A stretch of 64,000 bases of DNA from Anaeramoeba ignava (taxonomy: Eukaryota; Metamonada; Anaeramoebidae), in NCBI GenBank assembly GCA_028826165.1, contig JAPDFW010000087.1, forward strand, positions 62,001-126,000. The letters are read 5' to 3'. The notes beneath the pieces were generated by a model. The model saw only the letters and a list, made by a program, of their open reading frames with translations, was not told the DNA's origin and did no database searches. The translations under genes and the position numbers were made by a program. Positions 10,852 through 24,307 of the stretch are shown here, piece after piece (positions within the stretch are counted from its first letter, which is position 1; every line of letters starts with the position of its first letter).

Positions 10852-13800
10852 TTAAATTAAAAAAAGAAGTAAACCAACACTAATTTTCCCTTTATCATGT
10901 CCAATAAAAAGATATTTTTCATCAACAGAAATCATTAAAGAACTAATTTCACCTTCTAATTCAAATTGTTTAAAAACTTGAAGAGAATGCAAATTTCTAA
11001 AAGTAAGAATACCATAATTATCACCAGAAATCAAAAACTCAGAATTCTTTGAAATATCCCAACATTGAATAACATTATCAGAATTACAAGAACAAACAAA
11101 CTCAGCATTAATAGTGTAAACCCAAATTTGCTTTTTTTTAATTGAATACAAAATTAAGTGTCCATCAGGTGATATTTTGACAAGATTAATTGTTTTTCTT
11201 GATGAATTATCGGGAATAATTGATCTGACATAACGTCCTCTTTGTAAAGAATGAATAATACAAGTTCCATCTTTGGAACCTGAAAAAATCATATCCAAAT
11301 CAAGATTTATGTCTATGCAAGTAATTTCATCGTCATGTCCATAAAGAACATGCATTGGATTTGTTTCAATGGTTTCCCTTGACTTGATTAAAATTCCAGA
11401 CAACGATTGTCGTGTCTTTTGATCCCGTGACCAAAAATTTTCCTTTTGATTTGATGCAAGTCACAATATCTTTGTGATGAATTATGTTTTGCATTTGTTT
11501 GCTTTTGCGGATGCTTGTTAGTTTGAAACTTTCATCCCAATATCCACATGTAAATAATGTGTTGTGATTAATACTCACACAATTACTTAAATTGCTTATT
11601 TCTGGAACAACTGATACTCCAATTGCTGATTTTTGATAACTTGCATTATCCCGATGTATTGAAAACGGGCAGAAATTATCTTGAATAACTTGATTTTTTG
11701 AAATTTTCCCCAAATTATTATTATTATTATTATAATTATTTTTATTATTTTTTGAATCCTTTTCCAAATTATTATCATTGTTATTCCCATTTTTTGAATC
11801 ATTTCCATTATTTTCTTCCAAATTCTCATTTCCTTTTTGAAATTCATATACTTCAATATGTCTATTGATTTCTTCAAAACTTTTCACAACCCATGAATGT
11901 GTTGATAAATAACGATCCTTTTCATAAATAATAATTTGGTCAGTTACGCCAATAAAGGCGTCAAAATCTTTTGATGCAAAAAGACCAATGCATAAAATTG
12001 GAGACTTGGCAATCGTAAGAGTAAACCGTCTCAAATCAGAAATTTGCCTCATTCTCCAATAAATAAACTTATCGCCATAATGCTGGATCACTTTTTGCCG
12101 ACTCCAGCGTTTTGGATGTTCTTTTGTAAACAATTGTAAAGGTGTTTGTCCAAAATTTTCAATTTGTGTTTTGATTGACTTCAATTCTCTTTGATCTGTT
12201 ACTCTTGACAAATCAATATAATGTTCATAACTAACATAATAGAAAACATTGCAAGCTTTTTCTGCCTCTTTTCCTCTTTGTTTATACCCAAATATTAGAT
12301 CAATCCATTGATGAATATTTTCTGAAACATATTCAGATTCTAATGCTTTTCTATTTATTCTTATGAATTCTTCTGGTGAATTATTTGCCCATAATGGTAA
12401 TTTGCAATCATCAATTTGTTCCAAACTTTGTTTTTTTCCAAAATCAAATTTATTTGAGTTTCGAAGAAATTCCGGTTGATAAAAAAACTCTGGGATTAAT
12501 TCTTTGACATCTGATGTACTTTTTCTACAATTTTTCCAAGCTTTTTCAATAGAATCAAATAATCTATCTGCACGATCAAATTTACCGCCTTGTAAATAAA
12601 TAGCCAAAGTAGTAAATGGTTCCATTCTAATTAAATAATGAAGAGCAACACCTTTTTTTTTTTTTTGGATTGAAAATAAATAATTAAAATATAAATATTT
12701 AGAATATAAATATTTGAATATAAATATTTGAATAAAAATATTAAAATATAAATATTTGAATAATATTTTAATATAAATATTTGAAATATAAAATATTTAG
12801 AATATAAATATTAAAAAAAATATTTGAATAAAAATATTTAAAATATAAACCTGGACTAGAATAATGTGTTCCATAATGAAATGATGGTATATTTGGACAC
12901 GCTCGTTTAAATTCTTCATATCTTTGTCTAAAATAACTCACTCTTTTCTCATCCAATGCTCCAATAGGTTTCGAAAGATCTCGATAATTTTTAGGATCAT
13001 TTAAATCAATACTTGATTTGGAATATTCTGATAAAATCCAAGGAAAAACTGGATATTGAGAAAGATCATTATAAGACCGACCAGAAATAGTATTCAATTT
13101 CATTAAATAATCAAAAGTAGTCATTTGATGTCTGATCCATTGAGTTGTATATTGAGAATCTTGAATCCATTCAATTGGATCATTTGTATCAAAATCTATC
13201 CGTAAATTTTCTGGTTTCAAATCAACTATTGTTTTGTAAATATATTCTCGATCTCCATTTTCAAAGTTGATAAAATAATTTGTTTTGTCAACCATAAAAA
13301 ATTCTAACGCAGTTCTTTGATAAATATATCTGCGTTTATAAATAGTTGTGATATCTTTTAATTGCCATGTTTGCTCCTTATGATTCTTTTCTTTCTTTTC
13401 TTTCTTTTCTTTTTTCTCTTTCTTTTCTTCACTATCACTATTACTATTACTATTACTATTATTTTTTTTTGCATTTTCAATATTTTCATTTTCAGGAACA
13501 AAATAAATAAATTCAGGTGTTAATGTAGCATTTCCTGGAATCACATTATATGGTTTAACAAGCGTGCATTTTGTATTATATTGGAATTCCGCTTTCTTTT
13601 TTTTCGTGGCTTTATTTACTGATTCTTTTGTTGTTTCATCGTTTAAATTGTTGTTTTGTTGATCATCCTTTTTTTGCTTAATTGGTGATCCTTGTTGATA
13701 AATTTTGGAATCTAAATCTTGTTCATCCTTTTCATCGATTTCAGGTATTAAATATATTCCCGAAAGTGTATTTTTCAATTTTTCAGTTGAAATATTTTCC

Positions 13801-16800
13801 ATTTGATATTTTTCTATTAGAATTTTCGCATCTTTTTTCAATCCTTGATCTCTTGTTACTGAAGCTTCATAATGTGAATTAAAATGATAATTTCTTTTCA
13901 ATTTTCTTCTTCTTCGTGATTCATCTTCACTTTTATCGAGTTTCCAATGCATTTCCTCATTTTCTTCTGGTCCTTTCCCCCAAGGTCCTCTTTCAGAAGT
14001 GAGATTATGCAAAACATTCCCCCAAAGTTTATTCACAAAACTCGAATTATGTCTTATAAATATACTATAAATTCTTGTTTCTTCTTTTCTGCAAACTTCT
14101 TGGTAATATTTTTCAAATTCGTTATTTTTCACAATAATTGCTTGTGGTTTTTGTTTGAGACTCTGATAAACTTTGTTCAAGTTATCCAAATAGCTTTCTT
14201 TTTGTTTCCCAAATTTTTTTTGAAAAATTTCCAAAGCTGGTTGCATTTGTTGTTTCAATGCAAAATCCCATCCATTACTAGTGAATATTTTATTTGTTTC
14301 TTCAAATATTTTTGCTGGATCAGTTCCAGCAAGAAAATGTTCTCCTTTTTCATCAAGGAGTATTTCTGCAAGAAGTATTTGATGTTCTTGAATAAAAGTA
14401 TGAACTAATTTAATAAGAATTTCTTTTTTTTTCATAAGTTCTTGATTTTTATCATTTTTTTCTTCTTCTGTTTCTGATGGTTGAATTTTTGTAATATTAT
14501 TTTCTTCTATGAATGATTCTTGTTCCAAAATTAGTAAATCTGTATCTAAATCTTTATCTAAATCTTTATCTAATTTTTCATCTAAATTTTCATTTAAATT
14601 TTCATTTAATTTTTCATTTAATTTTTCATTTAAATTTTCATTTAATTTTTCATTTAATTTTTCATTTAATTTTTCATTTAAATTTTCATTTAATTTTTCA
14701 TCTAAATCTTTATCTAAATCTTCATTTGAATTTGTTTTTAATTTTTCATTTAATTTTTCATCTAAATCTTCATTTGAATTTGTTTTTAATTTTTCATTTA
14801 ATTTTTCATCTAAATTTTCATTTAATTTTTCATCTAAATTTTCATTTAATTTTTCATCTAAATTTTCATTTAATTTTTCATCTAAATTTTCATTTAAATT
14901 TTCATTTAAATTTTCATTTAAATTCTCATCTAAATCTTTATCTAAATTCTCATTTAATTTTTCATTTAATTTTTCATTTAATTTTTCATTTAAATTTTCA
15001 TCTAAATCTTTATCTAATTTTTCATTTGAATTTTCATTTAAATCTTTATCTAAATTTGAATTTATAAAATTAATTAAACTTGCTAAAATTATCAATAAAT
15101 GTTCAATAACTCGTTTTTTTGTTAAAAAATGTATTGATTCTTGTTCTAAAGATTTCAATATTCTGAAAATTTCAATGCATTCATCTACAGTTGAAACTTC
15201 AACACTTAATAATAAAAATTCTAATACAGTCTCAAAAATCATTAATTGCTTCTTGCGTGATAAAAATTGGGAATCTTTATCTTCATTCTTATCCTTCTTA
15301 TTACTTTTATTCAAATTCATTCCATTTTGAATAAATCCATAATAATCAAGAAAATCAATCACTTGACGAACAAGACCATAATCCTCCCATATAACATCAT
15401 TAGACTCGGATTTGATAACTAATGATGTTATTTCTCCCAATGAATTTGCTTTTTCAGTTTGGTTTTCTTCTCCAATAAAAATATTTGTTGTTGATAATGA
15501 TTTTGTAAGTGGTTTGTTCGTAACTACCACAAATGGATCATGAATCATATTCACTGAAAAAGCTGGCTTTAATCTCGAAAAAGAAGTTGTTTTGGATACT
15601 TTTTTCTTTTTTGGTGAATTTTTAATATCGATATTTGAAGACTTATTCAGAAAAGTCTCGTTATTTTTCTTTGTTAAATTTGCTATTTTTGTTGATGAAG
15701 GGAAAAACACAAAATTCCCAATTATTAAAATAAATTCCCCAATATTCATCATCAAATATCTAAAATGTGGTTGTTGAAGAACCTTTTGGAAATTATTTCG
15801 ATGGCGAATTCTATTGAATTCATCAAATTCTTCAACAAATTTCCCTCGTGTTTTGTGAATAAATGTTGATAAAGAAGATATAATACGTTCGAAAAGAAAC
15901 CTTGTGATAATAGCAGCATTTTCTATTTTCTTATTTTCCTTTAAAATCTCTAATATCCCCACAAATTTCAAAATCTCAAGATGAGCATCTTTTTTTTGCA
16001 GAAACATTTCTCCAATTAAAAAAGAAAGCAAATCGCTGGTATAATAATTAATTTTGGATCCAAAAGGATCATATCTTTTCTCGCTCTGTTTGGTTTTTCT
16101 GTTAATTATTTGCTTATGAAGATCATCAAAATGGTAACTTGAAAATATCCATTCTTGCCAATCTTGTTTGGCAATGAAATTCTTGCGACTTTTCTCAAAT
16201 TTCTTCAGATTATTTGTTATTTCCATCATTGTATTCACACTTTCTTGATTTTTATTTCTCCCAATAAGTGCAAAAATGGTTTTAAGAATATGTGCTTTTT
16301 GTGAAGATATTTCGTCCATTTGCCGTTGTAATGATGGTTGAAGAAACAAAAGCTTAATCATAATTTCTGAGACTTGTCGAGTGAGTTGAATTTTAATCAC
16401 ATTTTCATGGAAAATTTGATAATTTTGTTCTTGAAGAAGTGGTGAAAACTGAAGGAAATTTTCAAATTCAGAAGATATCATCATCACTTGAAGTGCTCCA
16501 TGCAAATCATTATTTTTTTGGAATTCATTAAACTTGGTGATTTCATTGATATGAATCTTCAAGATGATCTGCAAACAAATTTCTTGGAATTCTTGATTTT
16601 CAAATTTCAAAAGAGTAATAAAAGGTTCCAAAGCATTGAATAGATCCGAATCATCAGTTAAATAATCAGATACCTTTTTTGTCTCAGAAATGAAATAGAT
16701 AATTTCCATCATCGATACCATAAAATCTGCGTCTTCAGAAACAAAGCAATTTGATAACAAAACTTTGACCAGTTTTCTATCGTTCTTTTTTGATACAATT

Positions 16801-19800
16801 TGCTTTATCAATTCAATATATAGATTCCTCAATTCCAAAATTTCTTTTTGCTCAGGTTTTTTGCCAATTATTTTATCTTTTCTAAGTTCTTTTTTTTCAT
16901 TTGGAATTGCTTTTGATGATTTGTGTTTATTGGTCCATAAATAAAAATGAACAATATCAAGTAAGTATTGAAGATTGAATTCATTTTCATTTTCATTTTC
17001 ATTCTCGTTTTCATTTTCATATTCATTTTGATTTTTATTTTGATTTTGGTTCTGATTTTGGTTCTGGTTTTGAGGTAAAAATGATTCAGCAATATATTTT
17101 ATTAATTCAAAAAGTTTCTTTTGAATCGAAATATTGCAATATATCCATAAACGATAATCTAAAATGAAATTTTGAACTAAATCTTCTCGAAATTTTTTAT
17201 TACGAATTCCTAAATACATCCTTCTAATAGTAGATATAATATTGTCTGTAATATGCTCAGAATTAATGTTCTGGAAAAGAAATGAAATGATTGCAAATCC
17301 ATTTGAATGGATCATATCTTTTTGATTTAAAGAGCTTCCAATCAAAATATCTCCAATCAATTCGAAAATTTGTCCTGAAAAACGAAATGGATCCCGTTTT
17401 TGACTGATTATATTTAAAATTTTATCTGTTTTTTTTTCGTTTTCTTTGACTTTTTTCAGATTTTTTTCTTCCATTTGATTTAACGGCTGATCTAATTGTA
17501 TTATTAAAGGGAAAAATGCTTTGATTCCACCAATACAGTAAATAATGTCATAGAGATGACTCGAAACACATTTAAACATTCTCAGGAATTTTGCATGAAG
17601 ATTATTTAAACTTTGATCAAAACAATCTATTGAATCTGTGGCTTTGCTATTATAGCACATAGCAAGTTGTGAGTTTAGAGAAGAAAGGTTTTTGGATACT
17701 TTTTTTTCTGATGGATGGAAAGTCGAAATATAGTTTGGACCTAATTGATAAATATCTGCAACTTGTGTTTTGGAAAGTGTTGTTTTGAAAAAATAAAGAG
17801 TTCCCATTTGCCCAAAAAATGAATCTTCTTGATAATTAGAACCAATGCGATTTTTATTGAAATTGCTGAAATTTGGATATTTGATTTGTTTTTGTTGAAC
17901 TAAAACACCATCCAAATAAAAATTGAAATCAGTTGATGAACTCCATCTTGTGTAATTTTGTGTAAAAGCAAGAAAATGCCACTCGCGGCAATTCATTTGA
18001 AACTCTATTTTTTCCAATCGATTCAATTTTTGCTTTTTTCCAAAGCATAAAGATATGCAAAGTTTGATTGTTCTTTGTGTTTCTTTTGATTTTGTTCTCG
18101 AATGTTGTTGTTGTTGCTGTTGTTGTTTGCGAAAAATTGTGATGTTTTTCTTCTCTTCATTATTTTGGATGTCATCCCCAATTTTGATCTCATTTGAAGA
18201 AAGCAATTCTTCTCGTTCTGTATCCTCGGAATAATCCGAAGGACTAAAATATTCCGATTTCCATTCAACCAAAAAATTATCATCTGAATTGTTTGATTGA
18301 TTCTTTTTCATTCTTGTTTGGAATTCCTCTTCAGTCTCCGTTTCAAAATAAACACTGAAATTTTGGGTTTCGTTGCTGAAATGAAACAAAGTTGGTTGAA
18401 ATATTTTGTTTCTATTCAAAGAATCCGTGAAGTTTTCAAAACGGATCCAAGTGCAAAAAGAATATCCATTTTTGGAAGGCCATGAAAGTGGTTTTTGTAT
18501 TTCTAAGCATGAAGAAAGTAAATGGAAATCAAAAAATACTCTTGGAGCATTTGTTTCTTTTGAGGAAATTTGTTTCAAACTATTAATAATTAAATGTGCA
18601 TAAGAAGTGCGAAAATTATTCTCATCTCCTTTCAATAAAGAAAAAATAAGCTTTAATTCTTTCACTGTGATTCGATAACTCCCAATTATTTTGATCAAAC
18701 GAAGAACTTTCTTTTGCGATTGGGGTTGCTGCTGAAGTTGTGGTATAAATTTAACCAAAATTGAAATCAATCCTGAATTTGAACAACAAGAACGGTTGTG
18801 AATCGATTTTTCACACAACCATGAAAATGCATCAATTAAATTATTGAAAAATGTCAAATGAGGACGTGCAAAGACTGTGAATATCAAGATAATAATCTCT
18901 GGAGTTTGAATTACATAGTTTTTGCCAACTCCAGAAACTTCTTCATTGAAAAGCATGTGAAATAGAAGAGTGTAAATTTCCTTTCTGGGATTTTGACCCT
19001 CGGATTTATACAATACTTCCCCAAATTCTTCAAATGTAATCTGCTCTTTGAAAATATGAATGCTTTTGCGGTTATCAGAAAATATTTCAAATAGAAAATT
19101 TAGGATTTTCTGCGTTAAAAATCCTTTCAAATTTTCATTTTCAACAAGACCTTTCAGAATTTTGAATATCCCATTTCTCGAAATCAATATTTTTAATTTG
19201 ATATTATTTATGTGTATTGCCTCTGTCAAAAAATCCAACATTTCCCCAATTTGATCTTGTGCATTATCTTCTCCTTGATTTACTTTTTCCTCCAAATTTG
19301 TGATGTATTGGTTAATTTTATTAAAAATAATTTTAGTTCTGGATGACTTGAATTTTTGGCTATTTTTGAAAAGTCCTTCCAGTATTTTCAATGAAAACTC
19401 TGTTGTTTCTCTTTGTGGAAGAATTTCAAACAATGCATTTATTGGAATAGCACTATCCAAAAATTTGTCTTTATTCACATATTCAACAAGAAGTCTATAA
19501 ACCTCAAGCGTAAGATATATCAAGTTTATAAATTGGTTTTTTGTTAATTCAGCTTCATTCCCTAATAATTCTATTTCTTTTTTGTAATAAGTCTTCAAAT
19601 TGATTAATATTTCTGATATAGGTGTTAATAAATCATCTCGAATTGGTTGATTTTTTTTAAATGAGATGATTTGGATCAAAATTTGGAAAATATCTGAATA
19701 AATTTTTAAGTTGCTTTGTTTAGATGACAAAAGGAATATGAAAAAAAGTATGACCAAATCATAAGAAGAATCAATTTTCCTGATAAATAGAAAAATTGTT

Positions 19801-22800
19801 TGAAAAAGTTCAATTTTCAAATCAATAAATGATTGTGGTATTTTTTTTTGAGTTTGATAAATCTACAAAAAGAAAAAAAAAATCATTAATTTTCATTTTC
19901 ATTTTTTTTTTTAGATTATAATTATAATAAAATTTAACCTACATCATTCATTTCATAAAAGAAATATTTTGTGGAAAATAATCTCAATAATTTTTTTTGA
20001 TTTTGAACAGATAAAATGTTTTTTTCAATCAATTTTTTGAAAAGAGAAATACAAATAAATTGGATCATTGGATTTTCATTAGCAATGATTTTTCTTGTTT
20101 GAGAAATGATTTCATTTTCTTTGTGGTAATTATCATCAAATATATTTTCAAATATTAACATCAATTGATCTGAAAAAGGTTTTTTGTTTATTTCTGTAGA
20201 TGAATGAATTTGTTTGTTTTCGATTGATATGATTAATTTAAATAATTTGAAAAGAGAACGAAAAATTTCTTTTAATTTAGGATGAATTTCAAATGAAATA
20301 TTTAGATTATTTTTAAGATTGTATTGAATAATGTTGTATTTCTTATTTAAGTTATAAAATCCTTGAGAGAACCAACAATTTTCTTGGAGTTCAAATATAC
20401 AAGTCATTTTTTCAGGAAGAAATGATTGATTTTTTTCATTTTGATTTTCATTTTCATTTTGATTTTCATTTTCATTTTGATTTTGATTTTCAATTTTTTT
20501 CATTTTGATTTTCAATTTGATTTTCAATTTGATTTTGATTTTGAATTTGATTTTCAATTTGATTTTGATTTTGATTTTGATTTTCATTTTGATTTTCATT
20601 TTGATTTTCATTTTGATTTTCATTTTGATTTTCAATTTGATTTTGATTTTGATTTTCATTTTGAATTTGATTTTGATTTTCAATTTGATTTTGATTTTTT
20701 TCATTTTGATTTTTATTTTGATTTTGATTTTCAATTTGATTTTCATTTTCATTTTGATTTTGATTTTGATTTTGATTTTGATTTTCAATTTGATTTTCAT
20801 TTTGATTTTGATTTTGATTTTGATTTTCAATTTGATTTTGATTTTCAATTTCATTTTGATTTTTTTCATTTTGATTTTTATTTTGATTTTCATTTTGAAT
20901 TTGATTTTGATTTTCATTTTGATTTTGATTTTCATTTTCATTTTCAATTTGATTTTCAATTTGATTTTGATTTTCATTTTCATTTTCATTTTCATTTTGA
21001 TTTTGAATTTGAATTTGATTTTGATTTTGATTTTGATTTTGATTTTGATTTTGATTTTGATTTTGATTTTCATTTTGAATTTGATTTTGATTTTGATTTT
21101 CAATTTGATTTTGATTTTGATTTTCAATTTGATTTTCATTTTGAATTTGATTTTCATTTTGAATTTGATTTTCATTTTGGTTTTTGATTTTGATTTATTC
21201 CAACAAATGAATAAAATGACCAAAGTATAAAATCTGTAATACATAAAACATTTTCTTTAGACATTATATTTGTGAGTAACATTTGATTTTTTGAAATTAA
21301 ACTATGAAAAATTCTAAATATTCGAATTCTTATTTTAAACTGAAAAATATTAAAGTTAAAATCTGGAGATTTTTTTGTTTCAATATTTTGTTGATCTTTT
21401 TTCTTAGATTCATTTTTTTCTTCATTATTTTTCCCAAGTAAATTCATGATAATTTCAAATAGACAAATAAATCCATTTTCATCATTTTGGAAATTAGCAT
21501 CCAAAACTGATGTTAATAAAGGAAGATAAATATTTTGTGGTTTTAATGATTCAAGACAATAACTTATAATTTGATCTTGACTTTTTGAAGGTAATGATTT
21601 TTGAATTATAAAAGATTGGATAAAAGAAAGAATTTTCTTTTGAATTTGATAAATATTTGGTGTTAAAATGAACCTTTGATTTAATTGCTGGAAAAATTCA
21701 AGTTGTTCTTTGTTTTTAATTTTAGAATCAAATTGTAAAGATGAGAAAAGAAAATCATTTTTATTTTTATTTTTATTTTTATTTTTATTTTTATTTTTAC
21801 CAGTCAATTTTTGAATAACTGTATCATCAATCCAAATTTTAAATTTGGAATTTTTTTGAGTTTCATATTTTTCAAAGAGATAAATGAATTTTAGAATATT
21901 TGATAAAAGAAATATTGAAAAATTAAATGTTTGAGTAAATTTGATATTTGAGTCAATCTAAATTGAAGATCAAAAATAAAATGAATAAATGAATAAATGA
22001 ATAAATGAATAAATGAATAAATGAATAAATGAATAAATGAATAAATGAATAAATGAATAAATGAATAAATGAATAAATGAATAAATGAATAAATGAATAA
22101 ATAAATACAAATTCGATTGAATGAGAAAATATTTTAAGAGCAAGTGTAAATAGTTTTAAAATAATTGTATGTGCATTATAAAGGAATAATATTTGTCTAT
22201 GAACAGAAGATCTAGCTAGAAGAGCTACCATTTGTAATGAAATACCATTTTGAATATCAGGTAAAATATCACTTGCAAATCCATTTGAAAGTGTAGATTT
22301 TGCTTGATTTGGGTTTTCTAATATTGGAAGTACTTGTTCTTTTTAATTTTAATTTTAATTTTAATTTTTATAAATTAATTTTAAATTAATTTTAATATTA
22401 ATTTTAATTTTAATTTTAATTTTAAATTTAATTTTAATTTTAATTTTAAATTTAATTTTAATTTTAATTTTAATTTTATAAATGAATTTTAATATTAATT
22501 TTAATTTTAATTTTAATAAAAACCTGATAAAAATTTGAAAAAAAGATTTAAAATTCGAACAGTTTCAGTTGTAACTTCTTTTGGAATTTCATTTTCTTCT
22601 AACAAAATTTGTGAATTTTGTTTTAAATCTTTTTCTTTTTTTAATTGAGTTTCTGAGTTTTGTTTTATTTTATATGGTTTCCATTGATTATATTCATCAA
22701 GAAATACTAAAGAAAATTGAAAGTACCATAAAACTCTTTGATTCTATTAATAAAATTTAATAATTAATTTATTCCAAAAAAAAAAGAAAAGTAAACAATT

Positions 22801-22975
22801 AAAAAAAATTTATTTTTAATTGAATTTTTTCTTTTTCTTTTTCTTTTTTTTTTACAGCTAAAAAATTTGTTCTTTCTTTCCAAATATCTTCAAGATGTGT
22901 TTTATTTTTTGCAAAATTAAAATATGACGAATTTTCTTTTTGTGTTTTTTTGGATTTTGAAAATAAATTTTTCAT
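10852..22975 (-). CDS. Giant BEACH-WD40 protein, NBEA/LRBA/LvsA-like (about 3797 aa, 6 exons)
   Basis: A scaffold of the BEACH family, which acts in membrane traffic and lysosome or contractile-vacuole function. Exons: 22856-22975, 22524-22743, 22109-22338, 19943-21957, 12851-19862, 10852-12651. The N-terminus holds the VLWYFQFSLVFLDEYNQW block. A long helical region follows, with a concanavalin/LamG-like module around 18530-17700. Next come the ERGPWG and SRRRRKLKRNYHF motifs, PH-BEACH (about 13560-13200), BEACH (NYRDLSKPIGALD, FHYGTHYSSPG, IHQWIDLIFGYKQRGKEA) and C-terminal WD40 repeats. Low-complexity inserts: NEKL units (14530-15065) and NQNE units (20425-21190). Three one-base breaks are needed (20494-20500, 21181-21185, about 11390). 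With them removed every exon length and phase fits exactly. Length matches LYST or LvsA. The subfamily assignment is less certain than the family. Confidence 0.93.
14530..15065 (-). repeat. Coding 12-bp repeat in BEACH gene (NEKL/DENL/NENL)
   Basis: Units of 12 bp, with 18-bp variants encoding DKDLDE, stay in frame for about 175 residues within the largest BEACH exon. They encode alternating N/D-E-N/K-L. The tract is highly acidic or amidic and probably unstructured, or a variable single helix. Unlike the 20.4-21.2-kb tract it has no frame break. Confidence 0.9.
20425..21195 (-). repeat. Coding hexamer tract in BEACH gene (NQ/NE/IE units)
   Basis: CAAAAT, GAAAAT and CAAATT hexamers encode Q-N, E-N and Q-I units for about 250 residues. 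The correct frame is not open across the tract as given. One surplus A in the run at 21181-21185 and one in 20494-20500 each move the frame by one. The exon (2015 nt) fits its flanking phase-0 introns only after removing two bases. The long KIKIKMK frame seen here is a frame artefact. Confidence 0.85.
21958..22108. repeat. BEACH intron 3: octamer (TGAATAAA)n
   Basis: A 151-bp intron made almost wholly of an 8-bp repeat on the plus strand. It joins SIEF to IDSN in phase 0. The neighbouring BEACH intron 2 (22339-22523) is instead a TTTTAA hexamer array. Confidence 0.9.
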
Positions 22976-23104
22976 TTTATTAATAAAAAAAAAAAAAGCA
23001 AAAAAGAAAAATGAAAGAAAAAAAAATGAAAAAAAAATTAAAAAAAATAAAATTGAGAATTTGGTTTATTTTCTTAAAAGAAAAAAGTAAAAAGTGAAAT
23101 TTTT

Positions 23105-24002
23105 TTAATCTGAATCAGAATCAGAATCAGAATCAGAATTAGAATCAAAGTCATATTGAAGAGAAATTAAAGGATCAAATTTTTTAGATAATTTAATTTC
23201 TTGAGAATTTTGTTTTTCTTTTTTTGAATTAATTTTGACATTTTCTTCTTTTTCTTTTTCAATTTCTTCTTCTTTTTCAATTTCTTTTTCATTTTCTTTT
23301 TCTTTTCTTTTTCAATTTCTTTTTCTTTTTCTTTTTCATTTTCATTTCTTTTTCATTTTCTTTTTCTTTTTCAATTTCTTTTTCTTTTTCTTTTTCTAAA
23401 TTTCCGTTAGAAATAACGGTTTCTGTAAATTTTAATCCATCTTTCTTTTTCTTAATTTGTTTTTTGTTTTTTTTCCTTTTAATTTTTTGATCAACATTTT
23501 TCTCTAAACCAAATTGAACCGAATCAGCAATTCTTCTTTTAGTAAGTCTTCTTTTATGAAGATATTTAGTTTCATCAACAATATAACCACCAGTTTTAGC
23601 AAGAAAATCTTCAGCTTTTTTTTCTAATAATTTTTTTTGTTTTTCTTTTTTTTCATTAGCAATTTTTTGAGGAAGATTAACATGAATCAATCTTCTTCCA
23701 TGAATATCACGACATGCTGTTTTGCTAATATGATTTACTCCAGAACGAAATTTAGAGCTTCTTAATAAAGACCCAAATCCTCCTTTTCCTCCTTCAAGTC
23801 TTAAATTAACTTCAATTTGTTTTTCTTTATCAATTTTTTCTTTTTCATTTAAAATTTTTTTTCCTTGTTTTAAATAAAGTTTTTCTTTTGGAATTCCTTC
23901 TTTTTGACTAATTTGTAAAAGTAAATTATCATATTCATTGTTAGAATTTAATTCAACACATAAATATTTTCCAGAAATTGATCTAACAAATAAAGAACTC
24001 AT
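23105..24002 (-). CDS. SDE2: SDE2-like ubiquitin-fold protein (298 aa, one frame break)
   Basis: SDE2 starts with a ubiquitin-like fold that is cleaved after Gly-Gly of a GGKGG motif. The C-terminal product acts with the spliceosome on particular introns, and in animals also at replication forks. Here the start at 24002 gives the Ubl (MSSLFVRSISGKYLCVEL and so on), then LRLEGGKGGFGSLLRS, then the conserved ACRDIHGRRLIHVN segment and a Lys-rich helix. An upstream in-frame ATG at 24164 adds only Phe/Lys-rich leader and is rejected. In the Lys/Glu repeat at about 23283-23400 the frame is lost. A one-base correction restores it and yields an acidic tail ending in Ser-Asp repeats at 23105. The corrected length is divisible by three. 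Confidence 0.9.
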
Positions 24003-24090
24003 TTTTAAAACAAAAATAAAAAAATGAAAAAAATGAAAAAATGAAAAAAATGAAAAAAATAAAAAAATAAAAATGAAAAAATGAAAAATA
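24003..24090 (-). promoter_or_regulatory. TTTTCATTTTT cluster upstream of SDE2
   Basis: Read on the minus strand, the SDE2 leader contains at least five copies of T4-5 C A T4-6 within 80 bases of the start codon. The same element precedes most start codons in the window (see findings). It may be an initiator-like core promoter or leader signal. Confidence 0.4.
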
Positions 24091-24307
24091 AAATCGGAAA
24101 AAACTTTTTTTAAATTTAAATTTGTTTTTTTTTTAGTAAGAATTTGAAAAGAACTTAAATCCAAAAGAAAAAAGCAAAAAAGAAAAAAGAAAAAAAAAAT
24201 AAATTTGAATTGAAATCAAAAAATTAATCAAAAAATTAATGTGTTTTTTTTTAATGGAATAAAAGATATTTTTTCTGTTAAAATCATTATCATCTTTTCT
24301 TTTGTAA

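Noticed and set aside
19934-21244. A 436-residue frame beginning MYYRFYTL with KIKIKMK repeats
   Set aside because: It is the BEACH NQ/NE tract read out of frame. Its C-terminal part is real BEACH sequence, reached only because two surplus bases shift the frame.
24003-24164. Upstream start of SDE2 with a Phe-rich segment
   Set aside because: It translates the TTTTCATTT leader cluster; the Ubl fold begins at the ATG at 24002.
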